This document shows, one piece after another, positions 17,505 through 26,500 of a stretch of DNA of 64,000 nucleotides; within the stretch, counting starts at the first letter, position 1; each line of letters starts with the position of its first letter. The position numbers were made by a program, and so were the translations under genes. The notes under the pieces are model-generated. The model made no database searches, was not told where the DNA came from, and saw only the letters and a program-made list of their open reading frames with translations. The stretch is taken from positions 20,877-84,876 of the forward strand of contig CACFKO010000005.1 in the NCBI GenBank assembly GCA_902566925.1, in the 5' to 3' direction. Source of the DNA: an uncultured Pelagibacteraceae bacterium (GTDB taxonomy: Bacteria; Pseudomonadota; Alphaproteobacteria; Pelagibacterales; Pelagibacteraceae).

Positions 17505-17773
17505 AATTAGATCCTAAAAACAACTGGATTGAAGTTGAATTATCTTTCGATAAGAAAGAAGAGCAGGAGAGTTTGATTGCCCTGCCGGAAGACTATAAAC
17601 CTGCTGAAAAGCCGTATAAGGCTGTTTCTATGAAGAGCGACCCACAGGGTGATTATAAGTACGGCGACATTCTTATTGTTCCAACGCATATTATCAGAGA
17701 AATCGAAGTTAGAGATAATAAGTTTTATCTTGTTGAGCGTAGCCACGTTATGGCAGTCGTAGAACCAGAATGA
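17501..17773 (+). CDS. Hypothetical beta-rich protein
   Basis: This 90-residue protein is predicted to be mainly beta: ending VPTHIIREIEVRDNKFYLVERSHVMAVV, with regular alternation. It overlaps both neighbours by four bases and is therefore translationally coupled. A similar plan is seen in phage proteins resembling GroES or small barrels (a GDILIVP turn at about residues 62-68), so a co-chaperonin-like role with the phage GroEL is conceivable. The evidence is thin. Confidence 0.45.
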   Translation: MKLDPKNNWIEVELSFDKKEEQESLIALPEDYKPAEKPYKAVSMKSDPQGDYKYGDILIVPTHIIREIEVRDNKFYLVERSHVMAVVEPE

Positions 17774-18057
17774 GCGATCCAAATGCGTATAGAACCAAGA
17801 GAGAGTGGATCTCAGCGACAGTGCCCTCATCAGAGCCTTTTCCAAGAGAAAAGGTAGATCACCCAGACCACTATGGTGGAGAAGAGAACCCTTACGAAGC
17901 CATCAAGATTATTGAGGCTTGGGATCTTAACTTTCACTTGGGAAATGTTATTAAGTATGTATCAAGGGCCGGAAAGAAGAATAAAGATACGATTGAAGAT
18001 TTGAAGAAAGCAAGGTGGTATATCGACCGCCATATTCAGAACTTGGAGCAAAAATGA
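17770..18057 (+). CDS. DUF3310-type protein
   Basis: The 95-residue protein contains the DUF3310 pattern: DHPDHYGGEENPYEAIKIIE (residues 29-48) and HLGNVIKYVSRAGKKN (about 56-71), then DLKKARWYIDRHI. Such proteins are frequent in phages and are often annotated as nucleotide kinase-like, though the activity is unproven. Position before glutamine synthetase and ThyX fits a nucleotide-metabolism operon. Confidence 0.75.
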   Translation: MSDPNAYRTKREWISATVPSSEPFPREKVDHPDHYGGEENPYEAIKIIEAWDLNFHLGNVIKYVSRAGKKNKDTIEDLKKARWYIDRHIQNLEQK

Positions 18058-19064
18058 GAATAGCAGAATATATTTGGCTGGATGGGAATAGTCCAGCGCA
18101 ACTTAGAAGTAAGACAAAGGTTTTGTCTGGTGACAGTGATTTAAACAACTTGCCTATCTGGGGTTTTGACGGTTCAAGTACAAAACAAGCCGTAGGTGAT
18201 GCCTCTGATTGTGTTCTGCGGCCTGTAATGGCAACCGCCGATCCCATTCGTGGAGGTGACAACCTGCTTGTTTTCTGTGAGGTACTAAATGTAGATATGA
18301 CGCCTCACACAACGAATACACGCCGGTCTTGTCAGGACATAGAAGCAGACTATGAAGATCAAGAGCCTTGGTTTGGTATTGAGCAAGAATATACTTTAAT
18401 GCACAACTCACGTCCACTCGGCTTTCCCGCCAACGGATACCCAGCACCACAAGGACAATATTATTGCAGTGTGGGAGCCCCAAATGCATTTGGTAGAGAG
18501 ATTGTAGAAGCTCACTTAACAGCTTGCCTGAAAATCGGACTTAAAATCTCTGGTGTTAATGCCGAGGTTATGCCCGGACAATGGGAGTTTCAGGTCGGCC
18601 CTTGCGGCCCAGTAGAAGTCTCAGACCACCTTTGGATGGCTCGTTACTTGTTGGAGCGCATCGCAGAGAGCTTTGGTGTAACTGTGTCTTATGCTGCCAA
18701 GCCAGTCAAGGGTGATTGGAATGGAGCAGGAGCACACACTAACTTCTCTACAAAAGCTATGCGAGAAGAAGAAGGTCACATTGAGAAAGCCTGTGAAGCA
18801 CTAGGTAAGGAAGTGGAAGCGCACCTTGCTGGTTATGGCGATGGCATCGAGGAACGTCTCACGGGTGACCACGAAACTTGTTCTTACAAAGACTTTCGTT
18901 ATGGAGCCTCTGACAGAGGTGCATCAATCCGCATTCCGTGGCAAGTTGCCAAGGAAGGAAAAGGATATATCGAAGATAGGCGACCTAATGCAAACATTGA
19001 CCCTTATGTCGTATCAAGTTTAATCACAAACACTGTTTGTTCAGCATTGCGAGTAGCAAAATGA
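18054..19064 (+). CDS. glnII: Glutamine synthetase, eukaryotic-type (GSII)
   Basis: This 336-residue enzyme would make glutamine from glutamate, ammonia and ATP. Hallmarks of GSII are WGFDGSST (about residues 41-48), FGIEQEYTL (about 112-120) with metal-binding Glu residues, GVNAEVMPGQWEFQVGP (about 164-180) and WNGAGAHTNFST (about 221-232). The length matches eukaryotic/Rhizobium GSII (about 340-370 residues), not the 470-residue bacterial GSI. The start is the ATGA overlap with the DUF3310 gene. It could supply glutamine nitrogen for nucleotide synthesis in infected cells. Confidence 0.85.
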   Translation: MRIAEYIWLDGNSPAQLRSKTKVLSGDSDLNNLPIWGFDGSSTKQAVGDASDCVLRPVMATADPIRGGDNLLVFCEVLNVDMTPHTTNTRRSCQDIEADYEDQEPWFGIEQEYTLMHNSRPLGFPANGYPAPQGQYYCSVGAPNAFGREIVEAHLTACLKIGLKISGVNAEVMPGQWEFQVGPCGPVEVSDHLWMARYLLERIAESFGVTVSYAAKPVKGDWNGAGAHTNFSTKAMREEEGHIEKACEALGKEVEAHLAGYGDGIEERLTGDHETCSYKDFRYGASDRGASIRIPWQVAKEGKGYIEDRRPNANIDPYVVSSLITNTVCSALRVAK

Positions 19065-19780
19065 AAAACACTAAAAATAGGAGTATAGATGTCTATGGAG
19101 ACGGAATTGGCCGTGTTGACCTCGTTCAGCACATGGGTACTGATCTCACTATCGTTAATAGTGCCCGCGTTAGCTTTGGCAAGCACAAGGAAAAGTTAGA
19201 TGAGAAAGATGAGCGACTTATTAACTACTTGGTTAAGCACAAACACACCTCTACGTTTGAGCACAACGTTGTTACTTTACGTTTTGTGGTTCCTTTGTTT
19301 GTTCGTAGCCAGCATCACCGTCATCGGACTTGGAGTTATAATGAAATTAGTCGTCGCTACACTGATATAAACATTCAGTTCTATGAGCCGACTGAGTTTC
19401 GTACACAACACAAGTCTAACCGGCAGGCGAGTAATCCAGACGAGACAGCAGATCCGATGCTTTTCACACCAGTTGAAAAAACAAGTGAAGCAGTCAGGAA
19501 GCACCACGAAGAAAGTATGCGTCTTTTTGATAAGATGATTGAAGCAGGTGTCTGCCGTGAACAGGCCCGTGGAGTGTTGCCACAAAATATGTATACTGAG
19601 TATTATGGCACAGTAAATCTAAGTAACCTCTTGAAGTTTATTGACCTCCGCACACACGAAGGCGCTCAATGGGAGATCCAGAAGGTGGCAGAGGCCTGCT
19701 TAGATATTGTAGAAGACCTATGGCCAGTTGCAGTGAGTTCCTATCGGAAGGTCAAAAATGAAAAAGACTCTGTTTCTTAA
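19061..19780 (+). CDS. thyX: Flavin-dependent thymidylate synthase
   Basis: This 239-residue protein has the ThyX motif as HRHRTWSYNEISRRY (about residues 86-100; consensus RHRxxSxNxxSxR) and a C-terminal DLRTHEGAQWEIQKVA helix. ThyX methylates dUMP to dTMP with methylenetetrahydrofolate and FAD as hydride carrier. It overlaps glutamine synthetase by ATGA and the next gene by 23 bases. Together with the reductase and dUTPase it feeds dTTP synthesis. Confidence 0.9.
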   Translation: MKNTKNRSIDVYGDGIGRVDLVQHMGTDLTIVNSARVSFGKHKEKLDEKDERLINYLVKHKHTSTFEHNVVTLRFVVPLFVRSQHHRHRTWSYNEISRRYTDINIQFYEPTEFRTQHKSNRQASNPDETADPMLFTPVEKTSEAVRKHHEESMRLFDKMIEAGVCREQARGVLPQNMYTEYYGTVNLSNLLKFIDLRTHEGAQWEIQKVAEACLDIVEDLWPVAVSSYRKVKNEKDSVS

Positions 19781-19982
19781 AACGGAGTCAGGTATTGTGG
19801 TTGTTCCCAGACTTGAAAACTCTTCTTGGCTGGGTCGCTGGGCATACGACAGGTGGCTAAAAGCATACTTTAAAACAACAGTCCAAAAATCAGCCCCAAG
19901 AGGCTGGAAGATATTGAGTAAAATGTTTGAAGTCAAAACACTAATAGAAGAAGAAGGCAAATACAGGGTGGAAGATGAGTGA
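19758..19982 (+). CDS. Small hypothetical protein
   Basis: This 74-residue basic protein is encoded in an alternative frame over the last 23 bases of thyX and overlaps the next gene by eight bases. It contains two Trp-rich patches (SSWLGRWAYDRW) and a C-terminal charged helix. No family is recognised; the tight overlaps support real translation. Confidence 0.45.
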   Translation: MKKTLFLKTESGIVVVPRLENSSWLGRWAYDRWLKAYFKTTVQKSAPRGWKILSKMFEVKTLIEEEGKYRVEDE

Positions 19983-20469
19983 TCCCGTCAAAGATTACAT
20001 TAATAATGTCTTAGACGAGAAAAGACCCGAGTTTGGCGGTAAAAGAGTTTGCCCTTTCGCATCCCGTGAGCTAGAAACAAATAAACTGATGATAGCAGAG
20101 GTTGGCGATAAGAGTTTGATAGATTTAATAGATCAATTTAAAGGCTCTAAATATGACAGTGCTTTACTAATTATTAAAGACGATATTCCTGCTGACCAAA
20201 CAAACGATTTCAAGATCTTTGTAAATAAACTTTTAGAAGCACGCGGATTGGGAGATCACAAAAACATTTGTTTTAATCCCAACGATCAGGCAACAGTTGA
20301 CGGGTATAATCCAAGGTCATTAGCACCTTATTTTATGGTCAACATTGCCCCGAGAGAAATATTAAGTAAAGCAGCAAAGACACTTAGAAAAACAAACTAT
20401 TACGATAGATTGCCAGATGAGTATCTATCTTTTCTAAAAATCAAAGAAAGACCAAAGAGTAAACGATGA
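19975..20469 (+). CDS. Hypothetical protein
   Basis: This 164-residue soluble alpha/beta protein includes ALLIIKDDIPADQTNDFKIF near residues 62-81 and a single Cys pair far apart. No catalytic motif is seen. It overlaps its neighbours by eight and four bases in a continuous operon of short genes after thyX. Confidence 0.5.
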   Translation: MSDPVKDYINNVLDEKRPEFGGKRVCPFASRELETNKLMIAEVGDKSLIDLIDQFKGSKYDSALLIIKDDIPADQTNDFKIFVNKLLEARGLGDHKNICFNPNDQATVDGYNPRSLAPYFMVNIAPREILSKAAKTLRKTNYYDRLPDEYLSFLKIKERPKSKR

Positions 20470-20795
20470 GATTAGATGAGTTAGTATCCAAAATCAGAAC
20501 ATATACACCATTTGTAACACCAGAATACGAGTTGTACGTTGTAAATGGCCTGTATTGTAGGTTTGGTGCCAATACTCTGAGGCGGTACAATTTTAAGTTC
20601 CCAGAAGATGTTGACAAAGACAACGTTAAACTTGTTTACAGAACAACTTACTCAGGCAAACTACATTATTGGGATTACACTAACAACTATCCGGGCCACG
20701 TCAGGGAAGATAGCGATGTTCGTCCAATAACCAAAGATCAGGAGGCAGTTTTGGCCAAGATCTTAGAAGATTTTATTAACAGCGAGAGAGAATAA
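20466..20795 (+). CDS. Hypothetical protein
   Basis: This 109-residue protein is rich in Tyr and charged residues (YTPFVTPEYELYVVNGLYC, residues 13-31) with an alternating beta pattern and a C-terminal helix. There is no recognised motif. It is coupled to the flanking genes by ATGA and TAATG overlaps. Confidence 0.5.
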   Translation: MRLDELVSKIRTYTPFVTPEYELYVVNGLYCRFGANTLRRYNFKFPEDVDKDNVKLVYRTTYSGKLHYWDYTNNYPGHVREDSDVRPITKDQEAVLAKILEDFINSERE

Positions 20796-21013
20796 TGTGG
20801 GAACTTTGGCAATGGGATGGCCGATATATCAAAGGCAAGAAACTAAAAAGATCTAAAACCAAGCAAACTGTTATGAAACACGCCGAAAAGCATATGGAAT
20901 ATGACAGGATTGTAAAGGGAAACAAAAAAGGTGAGTTTTTCTTTGAAGATGAAGAAGGCCGAGCCGTAGGTATGTTAATAGAGAAGCAAGATGCGAAAAA
21001 AACTAAGAAATGA
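20795..21013 (+). CDS. Small basic hypothetical protein
   Basis: This 72-residue protein is Lys-rich with a Trp-rich N-terminus (MWELWQWDGRYIKGKK), suggesting nucleic-acid binding, but no fold is assigned. Its last 23 bases overlap the following membrane-peptide gene. Confidence 0.45.
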   Translation: MWELWQWDGRYIKGKKLKRSKTKQTVMKHAEKHMEYDRIVKGNKKGEFFFEDEEGRAVGMLIEKQDAKKTKK

Positions 21014-21119
21014 GCTATTGGCTCTCGCAGTCATTAGAGAAGTTACAAGAATGGTTACAGGTACGGCGATTGCAGTAACCATAACACTTTTAGTGTTTAA
21101 ATATTTAATTTGGAGTTAA
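20991..21119 (+). CDS. Membrane micropeptide (42 residues)
   Basis: ATG at 20991 opens a 42-residue frame with a basic N-terminus (MRKKLRNELLALAVIREVTR) and one hydrophobic helix (TAIAVTITLLVFKYLIW), then TAA. It overlaps the upstream gene in another frame and stops one base before the glutaredoxin gene. The arrangement resembles holin-like or membrane-regulator micropeptides, but its role is unknown. Confidence 0.45.
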   Translation: MRKKLRNELLALAVIREVTRMVTGTAIAVTITLLVFKYLIWS

Positions 21120-21120
21120 T

Positions 21121-21444
21121 ATGTTAGGCGAAAGACCAGTATTTAAAATGTATGTAAGGGATGGGTGTCCATATTGTGACAAAGCCCGCGATTTTATTTT
21201 GAATGAAATGCAAATGTCGTTGCATACGATCAATATCACAAAAGATCCCCATATGCGAGAAATAATCACCGAAGACACAGGACAAAAGACGCTACCTGCT
21301 ATTTTCCTTGGTGGGGTGTTCCTCGGTGGATGCGACGATATGATTAAGTCTTATGAGGATGGGGAATTAGAATTGATGGCTCTCCGCGAAGAGAACGCTA
21401 TTCTTAAAGGCATTATTAAAAACGTTAGGAAGAGTGTAAATTGA
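21121..21444 (+). CDS. Glutaredoxin
   Basis: The 107-residue protein has the active site CPYC at about residues 16-19, TLPAIFLGGVFLGGCDD (about 59-75; cis-Pro and GG motifs) and a C-terminal helical extension with coiled-coil tendency. Glutaredoxins reduce disulfides with glutathione, for example in ribonucleotide reductases. It could regenerate the phage class II reductase together with the thioredoxin at 29.1 kb. Confidence 0.85.
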   Translation: MLGERPVFKMYVRDGCPYCDKARDFILNEMQMSLHTINITKDPHMREIITEDTGQKTLPAIFLGGVFLGGCDDMIKSYEDGELELMALREENAILKGIIKNVRKSVN

Positions 21445-21884
21445 AAGCCACACTTACCAAAGCGATTGTAGGTGGAGCAACGATAAGTTTTATTCCATCT
21501 GTAATCGTTGGTTGGTTAGCTAAAACCTTCCCGAGTATTGCCCCAGAGGAGTTACAGGTTGTATCTGACTTCTTTGGTTCGGGGATTGGTCCGCTACAAC
21601 TGATAGTTTTTGCGATGATCGTTTTTGTTATTCCTCCAATCGAAGAAATACTGTTTCGTGGCTGGTTGTGGAAGATGTGCAAATGGAAGTTCAGCACCAA
21701 TCAAACGTGGATTATTACTTCACTTATTTTCGCAGCAGTTCACGTTGAGCCACTACATATACTAGGGTTGCTTCCACTTAGTTTTTTCTTGGGTTGGTTA
21801 CGAAAAGACGGCGGCGGTATTGAGTATTCAACAATCGCACACATGACAAATAACGCGGTGGCTTGTTTATTGATGATCATTTAG
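21441..21884 (+). CDS. CAAX-type membrane endopeptidase (CPBP family)
   Basis: The start is a TTG overlapping the glutaredoxin stop. The 147-residue protein has four hydrophobic segments and CPBP motif 1 as PPIEEILFRGWLW (about residues 67-79; EExxxR), with FAAVHVEPLHIL (about 100-111) carrying the motif 2 His. These intramembrane proteases process prenylated or bacteriocin-related peptides; in phages the substrate is unknown. Motif 3 appears as HMTNNAV near the end. The protein is shorter than most family members, so only the core is kept. Confidence 0.75.
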   Translation: MKATLTKAIVGGATISFIPSVIVGWLAKTFPSIAPEELQVVSDFFGSGIGPLQLIVFAMIVFVIPPIEEILFRGWLWKMCKWKFSTNQTWIITSLIFAAVHVEPLHILGLLPLSFFLGWLRKDGGGIEYSTIAHMTNNAVACLLMII

Positions 21885-21892
21885 GGGACAAA

Positions 21893-22756
21893 ATGAAGTT
21901 AGATAGACACATTTACGAAAAAAACCAAATCGTTATTGGCGGCTGTCTCTCTTCCCTCTTATACGCATACAAAAACAATCTACCAGTTATTTTCATCAGC
22001 CCAAAGCCTCCCTTTCGCTATGACAAGATAGAAAGCGAGTATGATTTAAGTTTTCTCGGCCTCGAACCATTTGAGATGTATTATCAGCGTCAAGTATGGG
22101 AGAGGCTATTGTTTTTGTTGGGATTATCAGGCAATCTACCACTTTCTAATAACGCAGCAGGCTTGCGGATTGTTGATAATCTATTAACAGTTACGACCGA
22201 GAACCACAGAGTTATCAAGTTCCAGTTTGATAAACTAATAATCTTTGATGACGAGGGGATCTCTGGTTTACCTATGATGTCAGGCCAAATAGCAGGTAAG
22301 AACAGAGTTATTGACTGGGTTAATGTTAGGAGTGGTTGTTCTCACCCACATAACGAACTAAACTCAAATGATGACTTTGTAAGCAAGATAATCTTTTATC
22401 CGTCCGACAGAAGCGACAACAAAAACCTAAAAGACTTAGTTTCTATCTCTTATCTCACTGACGAGCAACTACAAGACCACGACTACTCAGATACAATGGT
22501 CAGGTTTAAAGTTAAGAAAATGATGAAAGCGGTTGGTATCCGTGGCGCAAGAAATGGACGAGATGTCAAAAACCCCAATAAGTACAAGTATTATGCCGTT
22601 AGGGTTGAACCTGCCGAGAGGGTGGTTGAAAAAAACGTTAAAAGGTACTATGAGCCAGATGAAAGGTTTGAGTTCCGTTATGATGAAGTATTTGACCTTA
22701 TAAAAGACCCCAAGAAACCGCCTAACTACTTAGGCATATTAAGCGAGATCCTATGA
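21893..22756 (+). CDS. Putative Rossmann-like (FAD/NAD-binding-type) protein
   Basis: This 287-residue protein starts QIVIGGCLSSLLYAYKNNLPVIFI (spanning residues 10-33), a strand-turn-helix-strand that recalls dinucleotide-binding proteins though the Gly pattern GGCLSS is atypical. The rest is soluble alpha/beta with no second motif. It overlaps the next gene by ATGA; the two probably act together. The family is not recognised. The upstream ATG of the frame is rejected because AGGGGAC precedes 21893. Confidence 0.4.
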   Translation: MKLDRHIYEKNQIVIGGCLSSLLYAYKNNLPVIFISPKPPFRYDKIESEYDLSFLGLEPFEMYYQRQVWERLLFLLGLSGNLPLSNNAAGLRIVDNLLTVTTENHRVIKFQFDKLIIFDDEGISGLPMMSGQIAGKNRVIDWVNVRSGCSHPHNELNSNDDFVSKIIFYPSDRSDNKNLKDLVSISYLTDEQLQDHDYSDTMVRFKVKKMMKAVGIRGARNGRDVKNPNKYKYYAVRVEPAERVVEKNVKRYYEPDERFEFRYDEVFDLIKDPKKPPNYLGILSEIL

Positions 22757-23598
22757 CGACACACCTTGCCGGTATTGTTCCAGTTGTAACCAAACAAATG
22801 GATTTTCAGTTGGACTGGCACGACTGTCTGATGCCCATCGCACCCAACTTTTATGCTATTGAAAGGGCAGTTTTGGAGTGCGCTTACGCAGGTTGCAAAA
22901 CCATCTGGATTATAGCGAACGACGACACAACACCACTCGTCAGACACCGTATCGGGGACTTTGTGCAAGACCCAGTATACTTAAAGCGCAAATCAAGGTT
23001 TCCGTCGCAACATAGGCAACAAATACCGGTGTTTTATGTCCCAATCGCGTCAAATCACAGTAACAAAGCCAACTGTATTTCTTGGTCTATCCTGTTTGGT
23101 GCCAAAACAGCACTTGAAGTAGGAAACACGATCAGCAAGTGGATCTCACCAAGCAAATACTATGTTTCTTTCCCATATTCCGTTTACCCAGCAGACATTT
23201 TAAGACCTGCGAGACAAGATATATCTAATCACGACTTCTTTTTGACATTTGACGGCAAATCTTTTAAAACTAATGATTTATTAGGGTTTACCTTTAATAA
23301 CGAGCATATGGTAAAGATCTTGGATGTGTTTAGGGACACAGAGAACAGCTTTTTGTTAGGAGACAATCTGTCAAATGAAGAAGTTTTCTTTGAGAACAAC
23401 TTTACGCTTGACAAAACGTTTGGTCGTGTTATAATGAATAAGGAGATGGGGCTAGAAGTTCCTTGGTACTATCCGATTGATAGTTGGAACGCTTATTGTA
23501 AATATCTGGGGTCCGAGGAGAAGGCGTTTATCCGCCATCCCGGCAGACTAGTTATGTCCTATCGAGAATTTAATCCAGTGGGGGTGAATGATGAGTAA
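22753..23598 (+). CDS. Putative nucleotidyltransferase-like protein
   Basis: This 281-residue protein opens with a segment resembling sugar-nucleotidyltransferases: HLAGIVPV, then DWHDCLMPIAPNFYAIERAV (about residues 21-40) and ECAYAGCKTIWIIANDD (about 41-57), where the Asp of the nucleotide site would lie. The usual Gly-rich GG(x)GTRL loop is absent, so activity is doubtful. It sits between the Rossmann-like gene and DnaE and is coupled to both. Confidence 0.4.
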   Translation: MTTHLAGIVPVVTKQMDFQLDWHDCLMPIAPNFYAIERAVLECAYAGCKTIWIIANDDTTPLVRHRIGDFVQDPVYLKRKSRFPSQHRQQIPVFYVPIASNHSNKANCISWSILFGAKTALEVGNTISKWISPSKYYVSFPYSVYPADILRPARQDISNHDFFLTFDGKSFKTNDLLGFTFNNEHMVKILDVFRDTENSFLLGDNLSNEEVFFENNFTLDKTFGRVIMNKEMGLEVPWYYPIDSWNAYCKYLGSEEKAFIRHPGRLVMSYREFNPVGVNDE

Positions 23599-26500
23599 GA
23601 TTGCGTTTGTTGGTTTGCACGCACATAGTGTAGCCGGTTCTATTTTTGATGGGCTTGGTTATCCACAAGAGCATATGGACTTTGCCTATGAGAATGGTAT
23701 GGATGCCCTTGCGCTGACAGACCACGGCAATATGAATGGTCTAGCGTGGCAGGTTCTACACGCCAAGAAGATGAAGGCTGCTGGCAAAAACTTCAAGCCT
23801 ATCTTCGGCTGTGAAGCCTACTTTGTGCCGTCTATCGCAGAATGGCGTGAAGACTATGACAAGATTATGCAGGATAAGAAGGCAGCAAGAGCAGCCAAGA
23901 AGGAAGAAACATCCGGTGCAACGGTAGAAGACGAGAACGCATCTAAGAAAGCCGTTCGCAACATTCTAAACCGTCGCCGTCACTTGGTTCTTCTGGTTCA
24001 GAACCAGACTGGCCTAAACAACCTGTTTAAACTGATCTCTGAGTCGTATCAGCCAGAGAACTTTTATCGCTATCCCCGTATTGACTTTGATCTGCTGGAG
24101 AAGTATAACGAAGGCATTATTGCGTCCTCTGCTTGTCTTGGAGGCGTTTACGCCGGTTGTTATTGGGAGAACCGAGAGCAAGGTGAGAAAGCCGTCCTAG
24201 ACGCTATGAGAATCGTTACCGAGCGTATGATTGACATCTTTGATGATCGTTGGTACGGTGAACTCCAATGGAATAACATCCCCGAGCAACACGAACTCAA
24301 CAAGTACATCATCCAAGTGTGCAAAGAGTATAATGTCCAGATGATTTCAACGGCTGACTCGCACTATCCCAACCCTGATGCTTGGCGCGACCGTGAACTT
24401 TACAAGCGGCTTGGCTGGCTTGGTAAAGGTCGCCCATCGTGGGGTGGTGATGGTGAGTTGCCTATTGATGTGGATGAAATCGGCTATGAACTTTATCCTA
24501 AGAACGGCGATCAGATGTGGGAGTCTTACAAGAAGTATTCTAAGTCCTGCGATGTAGAGTATGATGACCAGCTAGTCTATGACTCACTCACGACTACACA
24601 CTTTATCGCACACGAACGCATTGAATCGTTTATGCCCGATAACACAGTTCGTTTGCCTGACTTCGTGATTCCGGTTGGCGAGACAGCAGACTCAGCCCTT
24701 CGTAAGTTCTGTTTTGAAGGACTACGAGCCAAGAACCTGCACAATGACGATGAATACACAGATCGTCTGGAACACGAACTTTCGGTTATTGCAGACCGTG
24801 GTTTCTCTAAGTATTTCTTGACTATGAACGAGATTGCTACCATCACCAACGAAGTGATGCTCACAGGCCCCGGTCGTGGTTCTGCGGCTGGTTCTCTGGT
24901 CGCTTATGCACTGGACATTACGCAAGTTGATCCTCTCAAGTACGGACTTCAGTTTGCACGTTTCCTTCGTGCCGATGCGACAGACTATCCAGATATTGAC
25001 TATGATGTAGCCGAGCCGATGGAGTTGAAAGAACTTCTAGTAGAGAAGTGGGGTAACGATGTTGTCGCTCCTATCTCTAACTGGAACACACTCCAGTTGA
25101 AGTCTCTTATCAAAGACATTTCTAAACTTTACGACATTCCTTTCCAAGAGGTTAACGCCGTTACTGGAAAAATGATGTTTGAAGCAACAGTTGCCGCGAA
25201 GAAAAAGCACGGCATCAAGGCTGGTGTTTATACGCCAACTTTCGAGGAGGTCAAAGAGTTTTCAACAACCCTGCAAGCCTTCCTTCGCAAGTACCCGAAT
25301 GTTGCAACCCACGTTGACGCCCTTTATGGGCAAGTCCGCTCTTGTTCCCGTCACGCTGGTGGTGTGGTGATTGCAGAGGATTTGGACCGTCATATGCCCC
25401 TTATCTCTTCCAAGGATGTTCGTCAGACTCCTTGGTCCGAGGGGCAAAACGTCAGACACTTAGAGCCTATGGGCTTTATCAAGTTTGACCTTCTGGGACT
25501 CTCTACTCTCCGCATGATTGAAGGTGCCATCCGGCATGTTCTCAAGCGTTACGAGGGTATTGAGAATCCATCATTCAAGGATGTTATGAGTTACTATAAT
25601 AGCAAACTCCATCCAGATGTCGTTGATTTCAACGACCAGAAGGTCTATAAATCGGTGTTCCAGAAAGGTAAGTGGGCTGGTGTATTCCAGTTTACAGAAA
25701 CCGGAGCACAAAACCTATGTAAGCAGGTTCAGCCAACGAATCTTATTGATATCTCGGCTATTACCTCTATCTTCCGTCCCGGCCCTCTGTCAGCGAATGT
25801 TGACAAGGACTTCGTGAAGACACGCAGTAATCCCGGTATGGTGACTTATATCAACGAGATGCACCGTGAAGTAACGGAAGAAACAAATGGCTTCCTTATT
25901 TTCCAAGAGCAGATCGCTATGTTGGCTCACAAGCTAGGTAAAGACTTGACACTGGACGAGGGCAATATGCTCCGTAAAGTTCTGACAAAGAAAGGCACGG
26001 GTAAAGCAGCAAAAGTCAAGATGGCACTCCACGGCAAATTTATTACAGGCTGTGTTGAGAAGGGGATGAAGGAAGCAGAGGCCGAGCGCCTATGGCAGAC
26101 CTTTGAATATTTCTCTGGTTATGGCTTTAACAAATCACACGCTGTATCGTACTCTATGATCTCGTTCCAGTGTGCGTGGCTACTAACTTACTATCCAGAG
26201 TGCTGGATGGCAGCGTTCCTTGATAAAGAGCCTGAAACTCGTAAAGAGAAGGCTATCGGTATTGCCAAGCAGTTTGGTTTTGAAATTGAGCCGCTAAACA
26301 TCAATACTTCTGGCCGTGTCTGGGAGATCAGTCAAGATGGCAAGCGACTAATCCAGCCGCTTACTTCAATCAAGGGTCTGGGCGATTCAGCAATTGACCA
26401 AGTGTTTGTGGGCCGTCCGTTCCATTCTATTGAAGATTTTATTTTCAACGAAGAGATGCGATACTCCAAACTTAACAAGAAGTCGCTTGATGTTCTGGTC

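Noticed and set aside
22753..23598. Canonical sugar nucleotidyltransferase
   Set aside because: The G-rich signature GGxGTRL is absent, so only a weak similarity is reported.
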